From contig NZ_BPFH01000001.1 of the NCBI RefSeq assembly GCF_019655435.1, positions 496,001 through 560,000 of the forward strand: a stretch of 64,000 nt of DNA, written 5' to 3'. The position numbers and the translations under genes were made by a program. Positions 9,780 to 18,106 of this stretch are shown here, in pieces; position 1 is the first letter of the stretch, and every line of letters starts with the position of its first letter. The stretch comes from Jannaschia pagri. Its GTDB lineage: Bacteria; Pseudomonadota; Alphaproteobacteria; Rhodobacterales; Rhodobacteraceae. The notes under the pieces are model-generated. The model worked only from the letters and a program-made list of their open reading frames with translations, had not been told where the DNA came from and did not search any database.

Positions 9780-10190
9780 TTAGGTCGTCGAGCGTAATTC
9801 TGGGAATCTCAGACCCTGCAAATCGACCTTCAGATGCCAGAGCACATCGCTAGATCACGGCAGGCGACTACCCCCCGACAAGACAGAACAAGGGCAGAGG
9901 CCATACCACAGGTCCAAACCGTTTGCTCCCGGCTGCCCGATCCAGATCTGGCCACTCCCGCGACCGTTACGGGCTGCGGGTCGAACCCGGCATAGAGCAG
10001 AGCCAAGGGGAGCATCGTGCCGCCAGGCCGCAACACTGCACCCGTCAGGCACGAGGGGTGCCTTCCCGTGGGGCTATCGGCAAATGCGCTCTGTCGTCTT
10101 TTGCGTTCCCAGGGGCCGTCGATTGGCCTACGCCTGACGTCAGAGGAGGCGCCCGGATCACCACGGGCCGGAAGACACCGGGGGAACACA
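9780..10190 (-). pseudogene. Decayed Gfo/Idh/MocA-family oxidoreductase fragment
   Basis: On the minus strand one frame (stop at 9830) reads a run resembling the middle of dihydrodiol-dehydrogenase-like Gfo/Idh proteins: SPTGR near 10065, then GGTMLPLALLYAGFDPQPVT (from about 10024) and EQTVW further on. In intact relatives the order is PTGRL, GGGALLD-Y-LAL, PVTVAG, DEQT and GGALA. The ORF has no family N-terminus, no NAD-binding GxGxxG, and frame breaks around 10040 and 9900. It lies back to back with two intact members of the same superfamily, so it looks like a third gene of that cluster that has decayed. The assignment rests on motif order by eye. Confidence 0.45.
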
Positions 10191-10191
10191 T

Positions 10192-11247
10192 ATGGACGAG
10201 ATAGCGGGGCAAAAACCGCTTGGCCTGGCGATGATTGGCGCGGGCATGGTTGCGGCCACCCATCTCCGCGCGATCCGCGCCTTGGTCGGGCGCGTGACCC
10301 TGGTGGGGGTGATGGCACGCCAGGCAGCCTCGGCGCAGGCACTGATTGATCAGGCGGATTGGGACGTCCGCCCAAAGGTCTACGCATCACTGGCAGACGT
10401 GGCGCGCGATCCAGCGGTCGACATTGCCGTGGTCGTAGCACCCCCCAATGCACGTCTCGACGTGATTGCGCCGCTGGCCGACGCCGGACAGCATATCTTA
10501 CTGGAAAAACCAGTCGCGCGGACGGCAGAGGAGGCCGCCCAGGTCGTCGCCCTGTGTGACGCGGCAAACGTGAGGCTCGGCGTGTTCTTTCAACACCGGA
10601 TGCGCGAGGCCTCGCGGGCCGCCCAGACCCTTGTCGCAAGCGGCGATCTGGGTTCGCTCGGCTTGGTTGAGGTTGCCGTCCCTTGGTGGCGCGAACAATC
10701 GTATTACGACGACCCTGGCCGAGGGACCTATGCTCGCGACGGCGGCGGGGTCCTTATCTCCCAGGCGATCCATACGCTGGATCTGGCCTTGAGCCTGGCA
10801 GGTCCGGTGGTCTCGGTCCAAGCGATGACGGCGACCACCCGTCTCCATGATATGGAGGCCGAAGACTTCGCCACGGCTGGTCTGCGCTTTGCAAACGGCG
10901 CGGTCGGGTCCGTCGTGGCCAGCACAGCTGCTTATCCAGGCAAGGCGGAAACCATCGTGCTGCATTTTGAGCGCGCCAGCCTGACGCTGGACTCAGGCGT
11001 TCTGCGCGTGGCCTGGCGGGATGGCCGGGTCGAGACGGTTGGGGGTCAGGCCGGAACCGGTGGCGGCGCGGACCCCATGGCCTTTACCCACGAATGGCAC
11101 CAGGGGATCATCGAGGACTTTGTGGACGCCCTGCACGCGGGCCGTCCCCCCATCGCCCCCGGCGCGCAAGCCTTGGCCGTGCATCGCCTGATCACCGCAA
11201 TAGAAACGTCGGCCCGAACAGGGCAGCGAACGGAGGTTCTGCCATGA
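10192..11247 (+). CDS. Gfo/Idh/MocA-family NAD(P)-dependent oxidoreductase
   Basis: Predicted cytoplasmic sugar or cyclitol dehydrogenase of 351 residues; the substrate is not identifiable. The Rossmann motif is MIGAGMVAATHLRAIRAL at about residues 11-28 and the superfamily's catalytic lysine lies in LLEKPVARTAEEAAQV (about 103-118). The C-terminal domain carries the expected DGGGVLISQAIHTLDLALSL segment with its histidine (about 181-200). The start ATG at 10192 follows GGGGGAAC. The stop overlaps the next gene's ATG (ATGA), so the two dehydrogenases are co-translated and probably act in one pathway. Confidence 0.85.
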   Translation: MDEIAGQKPLGLAMIGAGMVAATHLRAIRALVGRVTLVGVMARQAASAQALIDQADWDVRPKVYASLADVARDPAVDIAVVVAPPNARLDVIAPLADAGQHILLEKPVARTAEEAAQVVALCDAANVRLGVFFQHRMREASRAAQTLVASGDLGSLGLVEVAVPWWREQSYYDDPGRGTYARDGGGVLISQAIHTLDLALSLAGPVVSVQAMTATTRLHDMEAEDFATAGLRFANGAVGSVVASTAAYPGKAETIVLHFERASLTLDSGVLRVAWRDGRVETVGGQAGTGGGADPMAFTHEWHQGIIEDFVDALHAGRPPIAPGAQALAVHRLITAIETSARTGQRTEVLP

Positions 11248-12248
11248 AATTTGGCGCAATCGGCATCGACCATCGCCATATCTTTGGGATGGCCGCCAAC
11301 ATGATCGCCGCGGGCGGGACCTTCGCCGGATGGTGGACCGATGGTGCCCCCGAACCGCTTGCCGGGTTCCAAAAACGATTTCCAGATGTTCCTCGGGTCG
11401 CGGAAGCCGATGCTCTGTTGGCCGATCCGACCCTTGATCTGATCTTAATCTCTTGCATCCCGCGTGACCGTGCGGGCTGGGCAATCAAGGCGATGCAAGC
11501 GGGCAAGGATGTGATGGTCGACAAACCGGGGTGCACGACCCTGGATCAATTGGCGGCGATCAAGGCCGTGCAGGCCGAAACCGGTCGCATTTGGAGCGTG
11601 GATTTTTCCGAGCGGTTCGAAGTGCCCTGCGTCACCCGCGCCGCCGAATTGGTGCGGGCGGGGGCGATTGGCAAAGTTGTTCAGACCGTCGGGCTCGGCC
11701 CCCACCGTCTCAACCGCGCGACGCGGCCCGGTTGGTTCTTTGAGCGGGAGGCCTATGGCGGGATCATCACCGATATCGGCAGCCACCAGATCGACCAGTT
11801 TCTGTATTTCACCGGCTCCACCGATGCGACGGTGATGCACGCCAGTATCGATAACGTGGGGAACCCGAACGATCCAGACCTTCAGGACTTCGGCGAGGTC
11901 GTGCTGCAGAGCCCCCAGGGGCGGGGCTACATTCGGTTGGATTGGTTCACGCCGGACGCCCTGCCGACCTGGGGGGATGGTCGGCTGACGATTTTGGGCA
12001 CCGAGGGCTACATCGAATTGCGGAAGTATGTGGATGCAGGCGCCTCCGATGCGACGGACACGCTGATCCTCGTGAACGGGGAGCGCCACGCGAAGATCGA
12101 CGCCAGCGACGCCGGGATGCCGTATTTCCATAGGCTTATGGCGGACATCCGGGATCGAACCGAGACCGCCATGCCCCAAGCCCATGCCTTTAAAGTGATG
12201 GAATTGGCCATCACAGCGCAACTCCATGCGGAGCGTCTCGGCGCCTAG
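11244..12248 (+). CDS. Gfo/Idh/MocA-family NAD(P)-dependent oxidoreductase
   Basis: Second dehydrogenase of the pair, 334 residues. The N-terminus MKFGAIGIDHRHIFGMAANM differs from the usual GxGxxG by having GIDHRH, as in a subgroup of the superfamily. The lysine motif is VMVDKPGCTTLDQLAAIK (about 91-108) and the C-terminal helix pattern GGIITDIGSHQIDQFLYF (about 172-189) carries the expected histidine. The ATG at 11244 overlaps the upstream stop; the open frame before it is a shadow. No transporter or regulator is adjacent, so the substrate is unknown. Confidence 0.85.
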   Translation: MKFGAIGIDHRHIFGMAANMIAAGGTFAGWWTDGAPEPLAGFQKRFPDVPRVAEADALLADPTLDLILISCIPRDRAGWAIKAMQAGKDVMVDKPGCTTLDQLAAIKAVQAETGRIWSVDFSERFEVPCVTRAAELVRAGAIGKVVQTVGLGPHRLNRATRPGWFFEREAYGGIITDIGSHQIDQFLYFTGSTDATVMHASIDNVGNPNDPDLQDFGEVVLQSPQGRGYIRLDWFTPDALPTWGDGRLTILGTEGYIELRKYVDAGASDATDTLILVNGERHAKIDASDAGMPYFHRLMADIRDRTETAMPQAHAFKVMELAITAQLHAERLGA

Positions 12249-12476
12249 ATGACACGGCGACCCGACGCCGATCAACGCGCGCCGCTCTGCCACCATGTTG
12301 GGTCAGGCGATGAGGCGCCCTTGTCGCACGTCGAAGGCAAGGGGCGCATCGCCAGACGTTATCGCGCAGGACGAGCGGACTGCCCAAGGCAGTCGAGCCG
12401 CAGCCGGGCTAGCGAAGCCTCGTCCTCGGCACGCATCCTGCGACGACGGTCCTGCCCGCCGGGCTGTGCCCAGCCG

Positions 12477-15400
12477 TTACAGAACGAAGTCATCGACCGT
12501 CACGCCCGCCCCCACGATGTAGATCTGCCCGTCGGCCACCTCGTCCCCATCCACATCAAGCGAGGCAATCGTCACATCCACGCCCGACAAAACGAAGTCA
12601 TTTAAGATTATCTCGCCCGCCATTCCCGTGAACTCGGTCCCTGCGTGGGTGAACCGCTGATTTCCGGCGAGGGTCTCATCGGCGTCGATCAGGAACAGGT
12701 TGATCTTGTCGCCTTCGGTGCCGTCGAAATCCCGCACCTCGTCCCGCCGGAATCGCCCCACGCCTGTATCGTCGATGCTGCGGAAGACGAAGTTGTCTGC
12801 CCCCGCCCCGCCCGTCATGAAATCACGGCCACCGCCGCCCTCGATCCGGTCATCACCGCCTTGACCCAGCAGAACATCGACATCGTCCCCTCCGAACAGG
12901 CTGTCGTTATCGGCGCCCCCGAGCAGGGTGTCGCGGCCATCGAGCCCGTGGAGCTCATCGGCGCCCAGGGACCCGTCGAGACGCTCGCCCTTGGCGTTAG
13001 AGCCGAAAATGCGGTCGGCATGGGCGGAGCCGAAGACGTTCTCAATGCTCCCGAGGACGTCGTTGCCGCCCCCACCCGACGCGAACCCGCTTTCCAAGGA
13101 CACCAAGACACCGGACGACAGCCCCACATAAAGGGCCGTGTCAGATCCCGTTCCGCCGAACAGAGTGTCATCGCCAAGACCGCCGATCAGCGTATCGTTG
13201 TTAGCGCCGCCGTTGATGCCGTCATTGCCTTCACCGCCCTCCAGGCGGTCCAAGCCTGCGTCACCGGACAGGGTATCGTCGCCATCGCCGCCCAAAACCC
13301 TGTCGTTGTCGGCACCACCCGACAGACGGTCGCGGTCGTCGCCCCCGCTCAGCGTGTCGTCGCCCGCGCCCCCTGCGATATTGTTCACACCGCCATCGCC
13401 CCGCAGGTCATCGGAAAACGCAGATCCGATCAGCGCCTCCACGCTCTCAAACGTGGAGCCAGCGGCGAAGCCTGTGTTCAGGCTTTGGTTAGTCAGACGA
13501 ACCGTTGCACCTTCGGTCGCCTCCGCCAGCGATACGGTATCAAATCCAAGACCGCCGTCGAAGGATTGACCAACCGCGCTGGCAACGATCCGGTCGCTCC
13601 CCCCGAAGCCAAAGACCTGGGTGGCCCCGGCTGGCGCGGCAATCGTCTCGGACCCGGAGGTGCCCAGAATGATGGCATCGTCGATCACGGCAGACAGGCT
13701 GACGGTGCCATCCGCGAACTGCAAACGTTCAATCGAGTCGAGAACATCGACGCCTTCGGCGGCATCCGTCGTGCGCAGGTCCCCGACCGCCACCTGCCCG
13801 GCAGCCGTGCGCCCGATGACGTAATCGGATCGGTTGCCGCTATAGACAGCCGTGTCGGTTTGACCTTCCCCAATTAGCGTGTCATCGCCCCGGCCACCGA
13901 CCAAGCGGTCGGAGTTAAATGCGCCTTTGATGACGTCATCGCCGTCGAGCCCCTCAATCGTGACCTTGTTGTTGCGGGATTCGAGAACGTCGTCGAAGTT
14001 GGACCCCGTGATGTGTTCAACGCCGGTGATGGTATCGCCGTCCGCGTGACCACCCGACACGGTGGCAGCGGCCCCGTTCAGGCGCACATTCACGGCCGCA
14101 TCGGACCCGCTGTAATCGATGCGGTCTTGATTACCGCCCCGCCCTTCGATCACGTCCGCACCGGCGCCACCGACAAACGCTTGGTTGCGGTCGTTCCCGA
14201 TCAAGGTGTCATCGCCTGCGCCACCGTCGAACAGGCCCGTGCCGGTACCGCCGTTGCGAATGAGGTCTTCACCGTCGCCACCACGCAATGTATCGCGCCC
14301 GCCGCCGCCATTGAGGGTGTCGTTCCCCTTGCCGCCCTCAATCACGTTGACGCCGCTGTTGCCCTGAAGGTTATCGGCGAACTCGGTCCCGATAACATTC
14401 TCAAACCGTCTGTATGTGAGGGACCCTATGGTACCGCCGTCCAGCGTGGCCGTGACAGCCGATGACACCCGTTGAAGGTCCAACGTGTCGATGCCGGAGC
14501 CGCCGTCCAGGTCCAGACCAGCCTGCGCCGCCACATCGCCAACCAGCTGCGCCGTGTCATCACCGCCGCCGAAGACGACCTTGGTGGTCTCAACCTCTCG
14601 AATGTCGAGCGTGAAGAGACCGGCGGATGTTTGACCGTTCAGCTCCGTGCGCGCGAAGAGAAGGCCGTTTTGCCCCACTTCAAAGCTGGCCACATCCGCG
14701 TTCTGGAGGTCAGTGTTCACCAGATCCGTGTTGAAATTCACCTGAACCGTGTCGGTCCCGGCGCCGCCGTTGAATAGGTCGGACCCGTCTCCGTTGTTCC
14801 AAACGATGAGGTCCGCGCCGAGGCCACCGAACACCTGATCGTTGCCCTTGCCCCCAATCAGCGTGTCAGCACCATCCAGACCGTTCAGGGTATCGTCGCC
14901 CCCTAAGCCACGGATCTCATTGTCGCCGGTGTTGCCGGTCAAGCTGTCAGAGCTGAGGTCAGAGCCGGTGACGTTTTCGATATTGCGAACCGATTGTACG
15001 CCAGCCCCTCCACCGACTGTGTAGGTCTCAGCGGCTAAGTCGACGGTGACGAAGTTAAACGTGTAGCCCGACATGTCCAACAAGTCGGTGCCCGTGCCCC
15101 CATCGACGTCGTCGATGAAATTCCCGTTTTCGACAATGATCGTATCATCGCCTCCTCCGCCATTGACGGTATCGATGCCGCGATTGCCGTTGAGAACGTC
15201 ATCTTCGCCGCCCCCCAAAAGGGAGTCTGCGCCCAATCCGCCAGTCAGGGTGTCGTCGCCCCGGCCGCCTGCAATGGTGTCATCCCCGTCGCCCCCGTCG
15301 ATGGAATCGTCATCACGGGTCGCCAGCACATCATCGTTGGCGTCGGTCAATTGCAGGTTCAAAGGTCCCACGCCCAAGCCCACCGTTTGCAGCGTGGTGC

Positions 15401-16457
15401 CGTCTAGGAAGGACAAGATCAGAAGGCCGTTTGGAAGCAATGTGGCCGATGGCGACGACACCCCGGCGCCTTCGGCCACCTTAACGTCCGATCCGACCTT
15501 GGCGCCGGTGGAATCGAAGCGCTGGACCAGCAGTTTGTTGCCGCTGTTTTCGCGGTCGAACAGGGCGACGAAGCCCCCATCGTCCAGGGCAATGATCTCC
15601 GGCTCGTTGTGCTGGTCACCCCCGGTTCCGAAGATCTCGACGGGGGCAGGCGTCCGCGCGGTCCCGTCCGCCTCAAAGATTTGAAAGAAGACATCCGCCT
15701 CAAGGCCGGTGTCCGAGGTATAGGCAACGGCGAAGGCGCCATCGGACAGCGCCGTGACACGACCGTCCGAAACGGCCCCGCTGGTCGGAGAGGTGGACGT
15801 GCCACGGGCGAGTTCCGATCCATCGGGCGCCAGGAGGATGAACGTGAGAGCGTCAACCGCGCTGGTTCCCGTCCCGTTGCTGTCGATCACCACCACGCGG
15901 TTGCCACCAGCCAAGATAGCGGAGTCCAGCGTCGTCGCGGCATCGGCGTCGATTGCCGTGGATGTGGTTTGTGAAAAGGCGCCACCGGTAACCGCGCGAT
16001 GTTCTTGCAGAGTTCGGACACCACCCGTCTCATCGACGACGTGCAGGGCAATGTCGGCCAGGCGCGTCCCACTCAGAACCGGATCGGTCAGTGTGCCCGC
16101 CGAGGTAAATGTCCCCGCAAGGGTGGTGGTGGCCGCGACTGTCCCGCCTGACACCCCAAAGGAGGCGACGACCACATCGCCCCCGACGGTTTGATAGGCC
16201 AAGACGATCTCTTGGCCGTCGATGGCAAGCACATCGAAATCGCCTGTGGCCGAGCCCGTTGCCAGGAGGGCTTCGACATCCACCGTCGTGACAACATCCG
16301 AGAAGGCTTGCAGGCGAATGTCACCGTTGGGTGCGCGGTAGACTGTCACAAAGGATCCGTCCGACAGCACAATCGTGCGGTGGTTTGCAGCAGGGTCAGC
16401 GGTCGTATTGGCCTGTTGTTGGGCAAACACGATGGACGGTGTGGTCACGGCAGGCAT
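12477..16457 (-). CDS. Large RTX-type calcium-binding secreted protein
   Basis: A 1326-residue acidic, glycine-rich protein, probably exported by a type I secretion system and folded outside the cell on calcium. There is no N-terminal signal peptide. Residues about 20-365 form a beta-propeller-like or FG-GAP-like region (repeated segments such as LSDGSFVTVYRAPNGDIRL and LDDGGFVALFDRENSG). From about residue 375 to 1190 there are many RTX nonapeptides of the form GGxGxDxL in separate blocks. The last 100 residues resemble the serralysin C-terminal module, ending in hydrophobic DDFVL, a common type I signal. The start at 16457 has a GGAGAGAG ribosome site. No ABC exporter or membrane-fusion gene is nearby. 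Adhesin, surface-layer or enzyme roles are all possible. Confidence 0.85.
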   Translation of the reverse strand: MPAVTTPSIVFAQQQANTTADPAANHRTIVLSDGSFVTVYRAPNGDIRLQAFSDVVTTVDVEALLATGSATGDFDVLAIDGQEIVLAYQTVGGDVVVASFGVSGGTVAATTTLAGTFTSAGTLTDPVLSGTRLADIALHVVDETGGVRTLQEHRAVTGGAFSQTTSTAIDADAATTLDSAILAGGNRVVVIDSNGTGTSAVDALTFILLAPDGSELARGTSTSPTSGAVSDGRVTALSDGAFAVAYTSDTGLEADVFFQIFEADGTARTPAPVEIFGTGGDQHNEPEIIALDDGGFVALFDRENSGNKLLVQRFDSTGAKVGSDVKVAEGAGVSSPSATLLPNGLLILSFLDGTTLQTVGLGVGPLNLQLTDANDDVLATRDDDSIDGGDGDDTIAGGRGDDTLTGGLGADSLLGGGEDDVLNGNRGIDTVNGGGGDDTIIVENGNFIDDVDGGTGTDLLDMSGYTFNFVTVDLAAETYTVGGGAGVQSVRNIENVTGSDLSSDSLTGNTGDNEIRGLGGDDTLNGLDGADTLIGGKGNDQVFGGLGADLIVWNNGDGSDLFNGGAGTDTVQVNFNTDLVNTDLQNADVASFEVGQNGLLFARTELNGQTSAGLFTLDIREVETTKVVFGGGDDTAQLVGDVAAQAGLDLDGGSGIDTLDLQRVSSAVTATLDGGTIGSLTYRRFENVIGTEFADNLQGNSGVNVIEGGKGNDTLNGGGGRDTLRGGDGEDLIRNGGTGTGLFDGGAGDDTLIGNDRNQAFVGGAGADVIEGRGGNQDRIDYSGSDAAVNVRLNGAAATVSGGHADGDTITGVEHITGSNFDDVLESRNNKVTIEGLDGDDVIKGAFNSDRLVGGRGDDTLIGEGQTDTAVYSGNRSDYVIGRTAAGQVAVGDLRTTDAAEGVDVLDSIERLQFADGTVSLSAVIDDAIILGTSGSETIAAPAGATQVFGFGGSDRIVASAVGQSFDGGLGFDTVSLAEATEGATVRLTNQSLNTGFAAGSTFESVEALIGSAFSDDLRGDGGVNNIAGGAGDDTLSGGDDRDRLSGGADNDRVLGGDGDDTLSGDAGLDRLEGGEGNDGINGGANNDTLIGGLGDDTLFGGTGSDTALYVGLSSGVLVSLESGFASGGGGNDVLGSIENVFGSAHADRIFGSNAKGERLDGSLGADELHGLDGRDTLLGGADNDSLFGGDDVDVLLGQGGDDRIEGGGGRDFMTGGAGADNFVFRSIDDTGVGRFRRDEVRDFDGTEGDKINLFLIDADETLAGNQRFTHAGTEFTGMAGEIILNDFVLSGVDVTIASLDVDGDEVADGQIYIVGAGVTVDDFVL

Positions 16458-16723
16458 GGGACTCTCTCCAATTGCAAAACCTCCGCTCGCGCGGAACGAT
16501 CAGGGAGTAGTCGGGGCCACCGCAGAAATGGTTCAAAGAAACGGCGAAAAAATCGCAAATATTTGTCTTGTCGCGGTTTTCTGACACGAGGCCGCCCCTC
16601 GCCACGGGTGTTCACGCTGGACGCTCGCCTTGAAGGACCAGTCTCTCAGCCTTGCAGGACCGGTCCCAGAGTGTCACAAATCAAGGGCGTAGCGATGCAG
16701 CAAGGGGTGCAGACGCAGTTCTC

Positions 16724-17251
16724 ATGGAAGACCGTGATCTGCTCAAACGTATCGCATCGGGCGACACCTCTGCCATGCGCGTCTTCTTTGAACGCTATGA
16801 GGCCTCGCTCTTCGCGTTTCTGCGCAGTCGCGGGGCAGATACGCAGACCGCGGATGATGTTGTGCAAGACGCGATGCTGGCCGTTTGGCGCACGGCCGGA
16901 TCCTTTCGCGGCACCTCGCGCGTTAAGACCTGGCTGTTTGCGATTGGGCGCAACAAATTGATCGACCGGCAGCGTCGCGGGTCCCACCTACAGGTTGTGG
17001 AGGACGTGCCAGACACGGCGGATGACGCGCCCAATGCCGAAGCCTTGCTGATTGCGGCGCAGGATGCAGAGCGTGTGCGCGCATGCTTGGACCGGCTTAA
17101 ACCCCATCACCTGACGGCCATGCGGCTCGCCTTCTACGAGGACATGACCTACGCAGAAATCGCCGAGATTGAGGGCCGCCCAGAAGGGACGATCAAAGCC
17201 CGCGTCCATTACGCGAAGCAACTCTTGATGCGGTGCCTCGGCAAACGCTAG
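16724..17251 (+). CDS. ECF-family RNA polymerase sigma factor
   Basis: Extracytoplasmic-function sigma factor of 175 residues directing RNA polymerase to a small regulon. Sigma region 2 covers about residues 8-75 (DDVVQDAMLAVWRTAGSFRG and TWLFAIGRNKLIDRQRR); region 4 covers about 118-170 with the helix-turn-helix MTYAEIAEIEGRPEGTIKAR. The ATG at 16724 gives MEDRDLLKRIASGD, a typical ECF start; the TTG 72 bases upstream adds a non-conserved leader. It diverges from the RTX gene and converges, with only four bases between stops, on a membrane anti-sigma-like gene. Confidence 0.9.
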   Translation: MEDRDLLKRIASGDTSAMRVFFERYEASLFAFLRSRGADTQTADDVVQDAMLAVWRTAGSFRGTSRVKTWLFAIGRNKLIDRQRRGSHLQVVEDVPDTADDAPNAEALLIAAQDAERVRACLDRLKPHHLTAMRLAFYEDMTYAEIAEIEGRPEGTIKARVHYAKQLLMRCLGKR

Positions 17252-17255
17252 GCCC

Positions 17256-17825
17256 TCAATCCGCCGCAACCCGGGATATGAGATCGGGCCGCCGACCCAA
17301 CAGATCCTGGGCCCGGTTCCGCGTCTGTTCGTCTGCGAAGGTCAAACGATAGACACCCATGGCCCCTGGGCCGCTTGAGATGCGGGCCCCGACCTCCGAC
17401 AGCAGGGCAGAGACCTCGGCGACGTCTGCCGTCTCCACAAACACAACCTGCAAGGTGGTGATCCGATCCGTTGTGTAGGCGGGGTGATAGATCCGCTCCG
17501 ACCACGGGGTCACCCCCGGCTGGACAAAGGACCAAACGGCCGTGGCGAGACAGGCCACGCTTGCCGCTTGCAGAATGGCGCGCGCCCGAGGCGTTCGTCG
17601 TTCCAAGGGCCGCGTCGCCAAGCGACGCTCAAATCGCGCCCATCCATCCGGTGGCGGTCGCGGCTGGGAGGACGGGTCGGCCAAGACTTGCCGGACCGTG
17701 CGCAGAAGCGCCACCTCTTGTGCCGTACCCGAGTGCCGGTCTTGGTCCCTCAACCCCTCTCTCGGATCGCGGTGCGAGGGGCGCCCCGCCACGTGGGTCC
17801 GCAGCCTGTCATCCCGATCCGTCAT
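17256..17825 (-). CDS. Putative membrane anti-sigma factor
   Basis: A 189-residue protein with a polar N-terminal half, one predicted membrane helix (about residues 83-102, AILQAASVACLATAVWSFV) and a periplasmic C-terminal domain of about 85 residues. This layout, next to an ECF sigma gene, suggests a membrane-bound anti-sigma factor whose N-terminal part holds the sigma. The usual HxxxCxxC zinc motif is absent. It is on the opposite strand from the sigma gene, tail to tail with a four-base gap, whereas such partners normally share an operon. Its start at 17825 has a GGAGGG ribosome site. The function is inferred from layout and position. Confidence 0.6.
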   Translation of the reverse strand: MTDRDDRLRTHVAGRPSHRDPREGLRDQDRHSGTAQEVALLRTVRQVLADPSSQPRPPPDGWARFERRLATRPLERRTPRARAILQAASVACLATAVWSFVQPGVTPWSERIYHPAYTTDRITTLQVVFVETADVAEVSALLSEVGARISSGPGAMGVYRLTFADEQTRNRAQDLLGRRPDLISRVAAD

Positions 17826-17993
17826 TATCCCTCCATCAGGTCGCGCAACCTCTCTGGGGCGCAGGGCACAGGACCTGCGCTCCCCCTGTGACGCATGGGG
17901 CGGTCGAAGGGTTGAAAAGATTTTTCGGCTTCGGGAGCCGGAACTGGCGACCTAGGACTAGCGCGCAGCTTCATCCTGTCGCACATGCGGATC

Positions 17994-18021
17994 TTGAAGC
18001 CGTTCCGCTTTTCGGTATACA
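17994..18021 (+). promoter_or_regulatory. Candidate sigma-70 promoter for acnB
   Basis: TTGAAG (17994-17999) and TATACA (18016-18021) are spaced by 16 bases, close to a housekeeping promoter, about 85 bases before the acnB start. It is the best match in the 281-base gap before acnB; transcription from it is inferred. Confidence 0.35.
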
Positions 18022-18106
18022 GCGGCATACAATTAAGTGTCGGTCGGCCCGAGGGCCAATCCCTCCGATCGACGTGCCATCGGAACCCTAGCCAGATCAG
18101 GTCGCC

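Noticed and set aside
9401-10191. Genomic island integrated at tRNA-Arg
   Set aside because: No integrase gene and no repeat of the tRNA 3' end were found.
9830-10639. Full 269-codon minus-strand frame near the Gfo/Idh genes as an intact gene
   Set aside because: Its first 190 codons run antisense to the intact dehydrogenase and have no motifs; only the end resembles a relic, so it is reported as a pseudogene fragment.
12645-13877. Plus-strand open frame inside the RTX gene
   Set aside because: The repeated RTX codons on the minus strand produce long valine/alanine-rich frames on the plus strand; no start or domain supports it.
13000-15300. The many similar short segments as a CRISPR array or tandem DNA repeat
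   Set aside because: They are degenerate, in-frame nonapeptide codons of an RTX protein without constant spacers.
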